From the NCBI GenBank assembly GCA_913777465.1, contig CAJYRQ010000073.1, positions 1 to 49,530 on the forward strand: DNA of 49,530 nt, written 5' to 3'. The notes beneath the pieces are model-generated. The model saw nothing but the letters and a program-made list of their open reading frames with translations. It was not told where the DNA came from and did no database searches. This stretch comes from an uncultured Chryseobacterium sp. GTDB lineage: Bacteria; Bacteroidota; Bacteroidia; Flavobacteriales; Weeksellaceae. Shown here one piece after another: positions 34,768 to 42,504 of the stretch (positions within the stretch are counted from its first letter, which is position 1; every line of letters begins with the position of its first letter). A program made the position numbers and the translations under genes.

Positions 34768-35085
34768 TGTATATCTTTCTTTATTTGATTAATTATTTTA
34801 TTCACTTTTTCGTTTTACTCTAAAACAAATTTAATGCTAAATACGTATGCAATTAATATACATTGTTTCAATTTTAACTAAAATTTAACGGGAATAGCAA
34901 TACTTTATGGATTATGTCGTAATTGTTAAAACCCGTATTAACGAATATTAAAAACTTATTAAAGACAAAATGTCATAAGTAAGATACAATTGTCATGCTA
35001 AAGGTTAAATCGTCTGTCTTTAAGAGAATGAGAGTGACAGTGCTTCCGGTTTAAAGTTTGCCGTTTAGTAAATCTAAAAAATGTT
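34768..35085. other. Divergent intergenic region between the HtrA protease and trhO
   Basis: The region is AT-rich and without a gene. It holds a minus-strand -7 box at 34826-34833 for the protease and leads to a plus-strand -7 box at 35086-35093 for trhO. I see no repeat or RNA in the middle. Confidence 0.6.
34826..34833 (-). promoter_or_regulatory. Promoter -7 box of the HtrA protease gene
   Basis: On the minus strand it reads TAAATTTG, an exact TAnnTTTG match. The leader would be about 52 nt. A -33 TTG is present only at a 16-nt spacing. Confidence 0.55.
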
Positions 35086-35093
35086 TATCTTTG
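35086..35093 (+). promoter_or_regulatory. Promoter -7 box of trhO
   Basis: TATCTTTG is an exact TAnnTTTG match, 34 nt before the ATG. Confidence 0.6.
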
Positions 35094-35127
35094 CGCTTTA
35101 ATTTTTCTCACTTAAAACGTTTATAGC

Positions 35128-36495
35128 ATGCAACTGTATAACACCTTAAGCGCAGAAGAAAGAGCTCGACTTATCGATGAGGCCGGAAAAGAGCGCCTTA
35201 CCCTGTCTTTCTATGCGTATGCCCGAATTGAAGATCCCAAAAAATTCCGTGACGATTTATTCATAGCCTGGAATGCCCTTGATGCATTAGGCCGTATTTA
35301 TGTAGCCCATGAGGGAATCAACGCCCAGATGAGTGTTCCGGCAGAAAATTTCGAGGCCTTCCGTGATACGCTGGAGGCGTACGATTTTATGAAGGGCATC
35401 CGGCTGAATGTTGCCGTGGAGCAGGACAATCATTCTTTTTTAAAATTAACGATCAAGGTCAGAAATAAAATTGTTGCCGACGGTCTGAATGATGAGACCT
35501 TTGACATTACTAACAAAGGGGTCCACTTAAGAGCAAAGGAATTCAATGAGCTGCTTGAGGATCCGAATACGATAGTAGTGGATTTCAGAAACCATTATGA
35601 AAGTGAAGTCGGCCATTTTGAAGGGGCCATTACCCCGGATGTGGAAAACTTCAGGGAAAGCCTTCCGATCATCAATAAGCAGCTTCAGAACCACAAAGAA
35701 GATAAAAACCTTCTGATGTACTGCACAGGCGGAATCCGTTGTGAGAAAGCCAGCGCTTATTTCAAGCATCAGGGTTTCAAAAATGTATTCCAGCTGGAAG
35801 GCGGAATTATCGAATATACCCGCCAGATCAAAGAGGAAGGAATTGACAGTAAATTTATAGGGAAAAATTTTGTATTCGACCACCGGTTGGGAGAGCGCAT
35901 CACGGATGATATCATCGCGCAGTGCCACCAGTGCGGAAAGCCTTGCGACAACCATACCAATTGCGCCAACGATGCGTGCCACCTGCTGTTTATCCAGTGC
36001 GACGATTGTAAAGCGGCTATGGAAAACTGCTGTTCTACGGAATGCCTGGAAACCATTCATCTGCCGTGGGACGAGCAGCTGAAGCTGAGAAAAGGCCTGC
36101 AGGTTGGAAATAAAGTGTTCCGGAAAGGGAAATCCGAAGCTTTGAAATTCAAAAAATCCGGAGACCTTCCCAATAAACCTCTGGCTAAAGCGGAAACAAA
36201 AGACATCCGTCAGAAAATAAAGATTAAGAAAACATTGATCGGAAAAGCGGAACATTATTTTACGAAGTCGAAAATTGCACAGTTCCTGATTGAAAATAAT
36301 GAACTTTCTGTAGGAGACAAGGTGCTGATCTCAGGACCAACTACCGGAGAACAGGAAATTACCATTACGGAGATCCATGCCAATGGAGGACCGGTAGAAA
36401 CTGCCGTAAAGGGTGACCAGATTACTTTTGAACTTCCGTTCCGGGTGCGTCTGTCTGATAAGCTTTATAAAATTTTACCTTCCGAAAACGCTTAA
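35128..36495 (+). CDS. trhO: tRNA uridine-34 hydroxylase TrhO with extra C-terminal domain
   Basis: TrhO (formerly YceA) uses oxygen to hydroxylate uridine 34 of some tRNAs, giving 5-hydroxyuridine. Residues 1 to about 340 match the family: an N-terminal acylphosphatase-like domain, then a rhodanese domain with the active-site loop CTGGIRCEKAS (Cys199, Cys205), and a Cys-rich zinc-like region (QCHQCGKPCDNHTNC, FIQCDDCK, CCSTEC; about 268-310). The usual length is about 330-350 residues; here about 100 more follow (about 360-455). These look like the small C-terminal barrel of U32 peptidases (VGDKVLISGPTTGEQEITITEI). The 5-FTHF ligase gene follows after two bases. Confidence 0.88.
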   Translation: MQLYNTLSAEERARLIDEAGKERLTLSFYAYARIEDPKKFRDDLFIAWNALDALGRIYVAHEGINAQMSVPAENFEAFRDTLEAYDFMKGIRLNVAVEQDNHSFLKLTIKVRNKIVADGLNDETFDITNKGVHLRAKEFNELLEDPNTIVVDFRNHYESEVGHFEGAITPDVENFRESLPIINKQLQNHKEDKNLLMYCTGGIRCEKASAYFKHQGFKNVFQLEGGIIEYTRQIKEEGIDSKFIGKNFVFDHRLGERITDDIIAQCHQCGKPCDNHTNCANDACHLLFIQCDDCKAAMENCCSTECLETIHLPWDEQLKLRKGLQVGNKVFRKGKSEALKFKKSGDLPNKPLAKAETKDIRQKIKIKKTLIGKAEHYFTKSKIAQFLIENNELSVGDKVLISGPTTGEQEITITEIHANGGPVETAVKGDQITFELPFRVRLSDKLYKILPSENA

Positions 36496-36497
36496 TC

Positions 36498-37073
36498 ATG
36501 TTGAAAGCTGAACTCAGAAAAGAATATATGCAAAAAAGAAAAGCCTTGTCTGATGATGAGGCTTTCTTCTTATCTGAAAAGATTTTCGGAAATTTCATCA
36601 ATTACTTTAAACCGCTTCCGGGTCAGAAGGTTCATCTTTTTATCCCGATTCAGAAATTCAGGGAAATTGATACCAGGCTTTTTATTGATTATTTCCTCAG
36701 CCGGAATATCCGTGTTTTTGTGCCCAAAGTGGTGCAGACCGAACTGATCTCCGTTGAGATTTTTAACGATACCCGATATGAAACAAATAACTGGGGCATT
36801 TCGGAGCCGGCTTCTGATAACGATTCGGGGATTTCGGACTTTGATTTTGTGATTACCCCATTGCTTTACTGCGATGCGAAAGGGAATAGGGTAGGCTACG
36901 GTAAAGGCTTTTATGACGGATTTTTCGAAAACGTTTCCGCAGACACAAAAAAAATCGGAGTTAATTATTTTAACCCCGATGAAAATATTGATAACGTTTG
37001 GGAAAACGACATTCCCCTGGACTATCTGGTTACTCCGGACACGGTACTGTCTTTTTCAGGCTCGTCCGAATAG
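36498..37073 (+). CDS. 5-formyltetrahydrofolate cyclo-ligase
   Basis: This enzyme converts 5-formyl-THF to 5,10-methenyl-THF using ATP. The 191-residue protein has the basic N-terminal ELRKEYMQKRKAL, a middle VFVPKVV strand, and the signature DFVITPLLYCDAKGNRVGYGKGFYDGF with the GYGKGFYD loop (about 135-142). It starts two bases after trhO, so they form one operon. Its last 17 codons overlap the end of the convergent lipoprotein gene on the other strand. Confidence 0.93.
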   Translation: MLKAELRKEYMQKRKALSDDEAFFLSEKIFGNFINYFKPLPGQKVHLFIPIQKFREIDTRLFIDYFLSRNIRVFVPKVVQTELISVEIFNDTRYETNNWGISEPASDNDSGISDFDFVITPLLYCDAKGNRVGYGKGFYDGFFENVSADTKKIGVNYFNPDENIDNVWENDIPLDYLVTPDTVLSFSGSSE

Positions 37074-37603
37074 AATTTTACAAAATAAAACTTGAATTCT
37101 TTGTTTTTCTGATCCGGTTTTGAAACCAGCGTGTATTGGGCATTCCTTTCGAAATTTCCGATTTTCCTGTTTTTATCACCGGTGTATTCCACGCTGAATT
37201 TGGCGAAATGCAGGGTGTCTTTTTCCTTTATTTTCTGGAATACATTGATGTTGCTGACTTTTACCTTTTTTACATTCAGGCTTTCCAGCTCTTTAAATAA
37301 ATCTTTAAAGGTGGTGGAATCCGATTTCTGGAAATATTTTTCAATTTTAGAATAAATGGCCGTGTCGATTTCGGTATTTTTCTGACCTGAAAGATATAAC
37401 GTTGAAAGGTCCAGTACATCCTGCACTTTCTGCTTAGTAATTGAATTAATCGCCTGGGCGCTGTCCATTTTTACCGTGATATTATTGGTGTTTCTGAGCT
37501 TTTCAAGATCGCTTGGTCCTGCAGTGTCGTCTTTTTTAATGCAGGAATTCATGATAATTCCGATAAGTATCGTAAAAAATAGGAGGTTACTTATTGTTTT
37601 CAT
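37022..37603 (-). CDS. Hypothetical lipoprotein paired with a membrane-anchored HTH-like protein
   Basis: I do not recognise this 193-residue protein. It has a lipoprotein signal ending in IMNSC and then a mostly charged, alternating helix/strand domain (e.g. KIEKYFQKSDSTTFKDLF, HFAKFSVEYTG, EFKFYFVKFYSD). Its start lies inside the end of the upstream minus-strand gene (17-nt overlap), so both are one translationally coupled unit. Its 3' end overlaps the convergent cyclo-ligase gene by 52 nt. A role as partner of the upstream membrane protein is only inferred from coupling. Confidence 0.72.
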   Translation of the reverse strand: MKTISNLLFFTILIGIIMNSCIKKDDTAGPSDLEKLRNTNNITVKMDSAQAINSITKQKVQDVLDLSTLYLSGQKNTEIDTAIYSKIEKYFQKSDSTTFKDLFKELESLNVKKVKVSNINVFQKIKEKDTLHFAKFSVEYTGDKNRKIGNFERNAQYTLVSKPDQKNKEFKFYFVKFYSDEPEKDSTVSGVTR

Positions 37604-38765
37604 TGGTCGAGATTTTAAACTTAATAGATACGATCTTTCCTTTTTTATCTTTCTTCATTTCGATTACGTTGAGGTTTTTAAGAGAGGTCGTCGGCGTCGT
37701 TACCAGAGTGATGTAGTCCTGCTTATCCAGGGTCTCAAGCCCATAGATATCACTGTCGTAGACCTGGGTAATGACGGCATTATCGCTGATCCTTCCTTCC
37801 AGCTGTTTTCTTTTCTGCCGGATGAGCTTCAGCTGTTCTTCTGGGTTACCTCCGTTGATGTCTTTGGTAGAGAAATAATACAGCGCCATTTTATAATCAT
37901 CCGGCTTCAGTTCGATGATTTCCTCTTCAGGGGCATTCTCCAGGTTTCTGCTGACTTCTAGGTATTCGTAGAAAGGAGAACTGATCTGCATTTTCAGTAT
38001 CTTGTCTTTGGTAGCATACCGGAAACATTCTCCGGGTTTGATGCGGTACAGAATAGGAGATTCGTTTTCCTTGATGACTTTGATTTCAATCTCACGCTGG
38101 ATGCTCATGTTCCGGTCGGCATCCGTGAAGCAATACACATACGTTTTCTGGAAGATCACATCCTTGAAGCCAAGAAGCCCTGTTGCTATGATCAGAATAG
38201 CCGTTACGAGTACCCAGGCATTCTTTCTGAAGAAATTTTTCTTAGGTTTTTCCGGCTCGGAGACCGTAATTTGAGATACAGTCTCTATTGTTTTAACCGG
38301 TTGATTATCAGTAATTGATTTTTGTAAATCGGTAATTTCAGTACTTTTATTTTCTGTTTTCACCGGAATAACATCTTCTTTCGGCAGATCAATGGATGCG
38401 GAAACCGTTTTTTCAAGCTCTTTTAAATCATCATCTTCAATTTCTTCACTTTCCTGCAGCAGTTCGCCGGCAAAAAGATGCTGTTTCTTAAATTCGTACC
38501 AGGACTCATAGCCCGCATAAATACTCAATAAGTTGAGCATGTCGATCCGGGGCAGTTTGGTTACCGGTGAATTTTTAAAATAGGTATAAAAAGATTTTTC
38601 ACTGATGTTTCCTTTTGCCTTTTTTCTGAGGTCTTCTTGAAAATATATAATATCGATGCCCTTCCATTTCGAAATATCGTCATAAGAAGGGGTGTGTTCT
38701 TTCAGATATTGAGCCTGCACATCCTTTTTCAGTTGCTCAAAATGTAATAAATCTAAATCCGTCAA
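37587..38765 (-). CDS. Membrane-anchored protein with HTH-like N-terminal domain
   Basis: I do not recognise a named family. The 392-residue protein has three parts. An N-terminal helical domain (about 1-97) contains ISKWKGIDIIYFQEDL, GNISEKSFYTYFKN and KLPRIDMLNLLSIYAGYESW and resembles a small HTH-like module. A low-complexity acidic and Thr/Ser/Lys-rich linker (about 103-175) follows. A single membrane helix (about 186-204) then leads to a C-terminal extracytoplasmic domain of about 190 residues. The layout suggests a one-protein transmembrane regulator, by inference. Its promoter is overlapped by a perfect palindrome, and a lipoprotein gene is coupled downstream. Confidence 0.65.
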   Translation of the reverse strand: MTDLDLLHFEQLKKDVQAQYLKEHTPSYDDISKWKGIDIIYFQEDLRKKAKGNISEKSFYTYFKNSPVTKLPRIDMLNLLSIYAGYESWYEFKKQHLFAGELLQESEEIEDDDLKELEKTVSASIDLPKEDVIPVKTENKSTEITDLQKSITDNQPVKTIETVSQITVSEPEKPKKNFFRKNAWVLVTAILIIATGLLGFKDVIFQKTYVYCFTDADRNMSIQREIEIKVIKENESPILYRIKPGECFRYATKDKILKMQISSPFYEYLEVSRNLENAPEEEIIELKPDDYKMALYYFSTKDINGGNPEEQLKLIRQKRKQLEGRISDNAVITQVYDSDIYGLETLDKQDYITLVTTPTTSLKNLNVIEMKKDKKGKIVSIKFKISTNENNK

Positions 38766-38809
38766 TGTATTTTGAAGTGATTAAATTATTGATTATCAGT
38801 TATGTTTAA

Positions 38810-38833
38810 TTGTAAAACGATTTTACAAAGGTA
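38810..38833 (-). promoter_or_regulatory. Palindromic operator over the -7 box of the HTH-like gene
   Basis: TTGTAAAA (38810-38817) and TTTTACAA (38821-38828) form a perfect 8-bp inverted repeat with CGA between. It overlaps the minus-strand -7 box TACCTTTG (38826-38833), so a bound protein would block this promoter. Autoregulation by the HTH-like product is plausible but unproven. Confidence 0.6.
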
Positions 38834-38871
38834 TTACAATTATTTTTCATAAACAAATTTTCTATCTGCTA

Positions 38872-38879
38872 TACCTTTG
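38872..38879 (+). promoter_or_regulatory. Promoter -7 box of the small repetitive lipoprotein gene
   Basis: TACCTTTG, an exact match and the same octamer as the divergent promoter at 38826-38833. The leader would be about 64 nt. Confidence 0.6.
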
Positions 38880-38949
38880 TCTTGTTCAAATAACGGAACA
38901 GAGAAAAGATTTTATAAAACAATATTAACAAAATTAAATTTAATTTATT

Positions 38950-39219
38950 ATGAAAAAGTCATTATTCGTAGCTGCTATCGCTGCAATCTCTCTAGTAGCT
39001 TGTAAAAAAGGTGAAACTACTTCTACAGAAGCTTCTAAAGATTCAGTTGCTGCTGTATCTGATTCAGCTACTACAGCTATCGATTCTACAGCTGATGCTG
39101 CTAAAGATTCAATCAACACTGCTACTGAAGTTGCTAAAGATTCAGTTAAGGCTGACGCTAAAGTAGCTAAAGAAGAAATCAAAGCTGAAGAGAAAAAAGC
39201 TGAGGCTGCTAAAAAATAA
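38950..39219 (+). CDS. Small Ala/Lys-rich repetitive lipoprotein
   Basis: This 89-residue protein has a lipoprotein signal ending in LVAC. It is followed by a low-complexity domain of Ala, Lys, Asp, Ser and Glu in which the unit 'AKDSV' or 'AKDSI' recurs (KDSVAAV, KDSINTA, KDSVKAD), ending in EEIKAEEKKAEAAKK. A continuous amphipathic helix is likely. Codon choice is strongly biased (GCT, AAA, GAA, TCT), and the gene has its own promoter and a good terminator, all signs of high expression. The function is unknown; an envelope role like the small lipoproteins that tether or space membranes is a guess. Confidence 0.75.
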   Translation: MKKSLFVAAIAAISLVACKKGETTSTEASKDSVAAVSDSATTAIDSTADAAKDSINTATEVAKDSVKADAKVAKEEIKAEEKKAEAAKK

Positions 39220-39244
39220 TTTTAGTTTAGCTAAAAAATAAAAG

Positions 39245-39272
39245 AACCGTTCACGTTGTGAGCGGTTTTTTT
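39245..39272 (+). terminator. Intrinsic terminator of the repetitive lipoprotein gene
   Basis: AACCGTTCAC pairs with GTGAGCGGTT (10 bp, one G-U pair) around a 3-nt loop, followed by seven T. Confidence 0.92.
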
Positions 39273-39301
39273 ATGTCTTTTAATTTGCTTTTAATCTGGT
39301 C

Positions 39302-40072
39302 TTATTTAGCTTTTTTCTGCTTTAAAGTTTCATAACAGGTAATGGCCACGGCATTGCTCAGGTTCAGCGAATCGATGCTTCCGGCCATTGGGATCAGCGT
39401 ATTTTTTCCTTTGCCGATCCAGAAATCACTCAGCCCGGAATGTTCGGTACCGAACAGTACAGCCGATCTCTGCTTAAAATCCCTTACGTAAAGATCCTCC
39501 GCAGTTTCATCCATGATGGTAGTATAAATGTTGAAACGGTTTTCCTGAAGGAATTCCAGGGTTTGCCGGTTTTCTGCCTGAAAGACTTCCATTCCGAAAA
39601 GGCAGCCGACACTTGAGCGGATCACGTTCGGGTTATAAAAATCGGTTTTACCGTCAGCAACAATCAGAGCATCGATGCCGAAAGCCTCACAGCTCCTTAG
39701 GATGGCGCCGAGGTTTCCCGGTTTTTCCACGCCTTCCACGATAATCACGGTAGCATCTTCCTTCGGTTTAAATGAGGATAAATCGGACTCTCGAGTCTTA
39801 TAAACCCCGATGATGCCCTCAGAAGTTCCGCGATAGGCTATTTTTCCATATATTTTATCGCTGACAAGATGGGTTTTCCCTTCCGGCAGTTGTTGCTGAA
39901 AAATACTTTCGCAGACAAAAAATTCCACAGGCTCAAAACCGTACAGCTGTGCCCTTTCGTTTTCCTGCTGTCCTTCCACTACAAAAACGCCGGATTTTTT
40001 ACGGAACCGGTTGTCGGTAAGGAGCTTGGTAATGTGTTTCACTTTTTCGTTCTGAAAGCTTTCTATAACCAT
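39302..40072 (-). CDS. TrmH/SpoU-family RNA 2'-O-methyltransferase
   Basis: This 256-residue SPOUT methyltransferase probably methylates a ribose in rRNA or tRNA using SAM. The N-terminal RNA-binding part (about 1-95) begins with IESFQNEKVKHITKLL. The SPOUT core shows its three motifs: EKPGNLGAILRSCEAFG (about 117), FGTEHSGLS (about 212) and the knot motif IPMAGSIDSLNLSNAVAI (about 230). Which RNA it modifies cannot be told from the window. It follows rmuC on the same strand but behind a terminator. Confidence 0.92.
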   Translation of the reverse strand: MVIESFQNEKVKHITKLLTDNRFRKKSGVFVVEGQQENERAQLYGFEPVEFFVCESIFQQQLPEGKTHLVSDKIYGKIAYRGTSEGIIGVYKTRESDLSSFKPKEDATVIIVEGVEKPGNLGAILRSCEAFGIDALIVADGKTDFYNPNVIRSSVGCLFGMEVFQAENRQTLEFLQENRFNIYTTIMDETAEDLYVRDFKQRSAVLFGTEHSGLSDFWIGKGKNTLIPMAGSIDSLNLSNAVAITCYETLKQKKAK

Positions 40073-40107
40073 TCTGCAAAATTAGTTAAAATTTGCAGTT
40101 AAATAAA

Positions 40108-40132
40108 AAACCTCAGCATTGATCTGAGGTTT
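40108..40132 (-). terminator. Terminator of rmuC
   Basis: AAACCTCAG and CTGAGGTTT (9 bp) with a 7-nt loop. On the minus strand the stem is followed by a T-run (TTTTTTATTT) just after the rmuC stop. Confidence 0.85.
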
Positions 40133-40138
40133 CATATG

Positions 40139-41647
40139 CTATTCTTCCGAAGTTTCCAGGGTAATCTGCGCGTTTTCTACCAGGCTTGGCGGCAGGTCTT
40201 TTTTGTTTTTAATTCCCAGGGATTTCAGCTTCTGGGTCTGGAGGATAAGATTATCGTTTCCTGTAGAAAGCTGTTTGTAAGCTTCATTATAAACGTTTTT
40301 AGCCTGATCCAGGTTTTTTCCCACTTTTTCCAGGTTTTCCATGAAGCCGACAAATTTATCATATAATTTGGCACCCCTGTCGGCAATCTCCATCGAATTC
40401 CGGTTCTGGTATTCCCTTTTCCAGAGGTCGGCAATCAGTTTTAAGGAAGTTATTAAATTGCTGGGATTCAATAACAGGATTCTCCGGTCATAGGCATAGT
40501 TCCAAAGATTCTGGTCGGCCTGCATGGCTGCAATGTAAGCCGGCTCGCTGGGAATAAACATCATTACAAAATCCAGGGATTTGCCATAATCGTCATAGGC
40601 TTTCTGGCTGAGCTGCGTGATGTGATTTTTAATGGAAGTTAAATGTTGGTTGAGCCTCATCAGGTAAATGTCCTGGTCCGTTTCATCTACCAAATCCGTA
40701 AAGGCAGTCAATGAAACCTTGGAATCGATGATTACATTTCTTTCATCCGGATATTTCACTACGGCATCAGGCCGCATTTTTTTGCCTGAAAATTCTGAAA
40801 ACAGGGCTTTGTTGTCTTCGTCCCGAAGCTCGTGCTCCAGGAAATATTCCCTTCCTTTTACCAGTCCGGATTTTTCCAGAATACTTTCCAGGATCATCTC
40901 GCCCCAGTTTCCCTGGGTTTTGCTTTCGCCTTTCAGGGCACGGGTCAGTTTTTTGGCGTCTTCGGAAATCTGCTGGTTGAGTTCGGCCAGTTCCTTTACT
41001 TTTTCGGCCAGGGAAAAACGTTCTTTGTTTTCTTTTTCATAAGCTTCATTCACCCGGTTTTTCAGGTCCGTTATTTTTTCCTGGAAAGGATCGAGGATGC
41101 TTTTTAAATTATTCTGATTCAAAGTCGTAAATCTTTCCGTCTTTTCTTCCAGGATCTTATTGGCCAGGTTCTCGAACTGCATTTTGGAATCCTCCTGAAT
41201 CCTGGAGATTTCTTCTTTCTGGGTTTGCAGGGATTTCTGCAGGCTTTCATTAACGGCCGAGAGCTCTGAATTTTTAGCGAACAGCGATTGTTTTTCATCC
41301 AGAAGAATATCCGTCTGGGTGTTTTGCCGGGCAATAAATTCCTTCTGTTCCGAAAACAGCTTCTGAAGGGAAGTGTATTCCGCTGAAATTCTGGCAAATT
41401 CATTTTTAAGATCATTGAAAAGATCCGTCTGCTGGATGGTGTATTCTTTTTCCCGCTCTATCTGCCGGGTCAGTTCCCCGATTTTAAGGCCGGCATTTTC
41501 CAGGTCGGAATTGTTTTTAATATATAAACGGTTCAGTTCGTCGTAAGAATTTCTCGATATGCTGGATGATCTCAGGGCGAAATACGCAATGGCCGCTCCG
41601 ATAAGCCCTCCGGCCAAACATCCGATCATTAAATAGGTTATCTCCAT
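40139..41647 (-). CDS. rmuC: DNA recombination protein RmuC
   Basis: RmuC limits recombination at inverted repeats, and its core domain is nuclease-like. The 502-residue protein has one N-terminal membrane helix (about 4-24), then a long coiled coil (about 35-190, many Glu, Lys, Gln and Leu heptads). The RmuC domain follows, with KTQGNWGEMILESILEKSGL (about 243), RPDAVVKYPDERNVIIDSKVSL (about 292) and FMMFIPSEPAYIAA. The ATG at 41647 lies only five bases from a perfect -7 box, so its message may be leaderless. Confidence 0.95.
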   Translation of the reverse strand: MEITYLMIGCLAGGLIGAAIAYFALRSSSISRNSYDELNRLYIKNNSDLENAGLKIGELTRQIEREKEYTIQQTDLFNDLKNEFARISAEYTSLQKLFSEQKEFIARQNTQTDILLDEKQSLFAKNSELSAVNESLQKSLQTQKEEISRIQEDSKMQFENLANKILEEKTERFTTLNQNNLKSILDPFQEKITDLKNRVNEAYEKENKERFSLAEKVKELAELNQQISEDAKKLTRALKGESKTQGNWGEMILESILEKSGLVKGREYFLEHELRDEDNKALFSEFSGKKMRPDAVVKYPDERNVIIDSKVSLTAFTDLVDETDQDIYLMRLNQHLTSIKNHITQLSQKAYDDYGKSLDFVMMFIPSEPAYIAAMQADQNLWNYAYDRRILLLNPSNLITSLKLIADLWKREYQNRNSMEIADRGAKLYDKFVGFMENLEKVGKNLDQAKNVYNEAYKQLSTGNDNLILQTQKLKSLGIKNKKDLPPSLVENAQITLETSEE

Positions 41648-41651
41648 ATTT

Positions 41652-41659
41652 CAAAATTA
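41652..41659 (-). promoter_or_regulatory. -7 box abutting the rmuC start
   Basis: On the minus strand it reads TAATTTTG, an exact TAnnTTTG match whose last base is five positions before the ATG. Confidence 0.5.
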
Positions 41660-41829
41660 CAAAAAGGAAAGGGTATTCTTTTTACGGAATCCCGTAATTT
41701 TTATTGAGGGTTAAAAATTGATTGTTCGCCTGGCTGAAATTTGTGATGATCCTCAAAATTTCAAAAGTGTATTTGGAAAATCAATTTGTTTTCCGTTATT
41801 TCATAAACTCAAATTGTAAAATTTAATCT

Positions 41830-42489
41830 ATGAAATTCTTAAGCATAGCCGCTATTCTTTTTTCAGCGGCCATATCGGGGCAGGACTTTGCCAATTATGC
41901 AAAATATGAAAAACAAAACCAGGAAGTTATCGCCGGAAAAATTGCGCCTAACTCCATTTTTATGGGCGATTCCATTACCGAAGGCTGGGTTTCCAAAGAT
42001 CCTTCGTTTTTCAAAAAGAATAATTTTGTCGGCAGGGGAATCAGCGGGCAGGTCACTTCACAGATGCTTCTGAGATTCCGGGAAGACGTTATCAACCTGA
42101 AACCGAAACGCGTCATTATTCTTGGCGGTACCAATGACATTGCTGAAAACCAGGGGCCAATTTCTTTAGACAAAGTTTTCGGGAATATTGTTTCGATGGC
42201 GGAACTGGCCAAAGCCAATAACATCAAGGTTGTTTTATGTTCCGTTCTTCCGGCTTATGATTTCGGCTGGAGAAAAGACATGCATCCCGCAGATAAAGTA
42301 ATTGCGCTTAATAAAATGATTGAAGCCTACGCCAAAAAAAACAACATTCCTTATGTGGATTACCATTCCCAGATGAAGGACTCACGGAACGGCCTGGATA
42401 AAATCTATACCGAAGATGAAATCCATCCTACTGAAAAAGGATATGAAAAAATGGAAGGCATCCTGATGAAAAAGCTGGGCAAAATCTAA
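41830..42489 (+). CDS. Exported SGNH/GDSL hydrolase
   Basis: This 219-residue esterase/lipase-like enzyme has a signal peptide ending in ISGQ (about residue 18). The SGNH blocks are present: block I FMGDSITEGW with the nucleophile Ser48, block II Gly in GRGISGQ, block III GGTNDI (about 99-104), and block V DEIHPTEKG with the catalytic Asp and His (about 196-199). The substrate could be an acetylated sugar, a phospholipid or another ester and cannot be told here. Confidence 0.92.
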   Translation: MKFLSIAAILFSAAISGQDFANYAKYEKQNQEVIAGKIAPNSIFMGDSITEGWVSKDPSFFKKNNFVGRGISGQVTSQMLLRFREDVINLKPKRVIILGGTNDIAENQGPISLDKVFGNIVSMAELAKANNIKVVLCSVLPAYDFGWRKDMHPADKVIALNKMIEAYAKKNNIPYVDYHSQMKDSRNGLDKIYTEDEIHPTEKGYEKMEGILMKKLGKI

Positions 42490-42504
42490 ATAAGCATCAT
42501 CAGG

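Noticed and set aside
35527-36255. Long minus-strand open frame opposite trhO
   Set aside because: It lies entirely inside a well-supported gene and has no recognisable domain; its Phe/Arg-rich composition is typical of an antisense frame.
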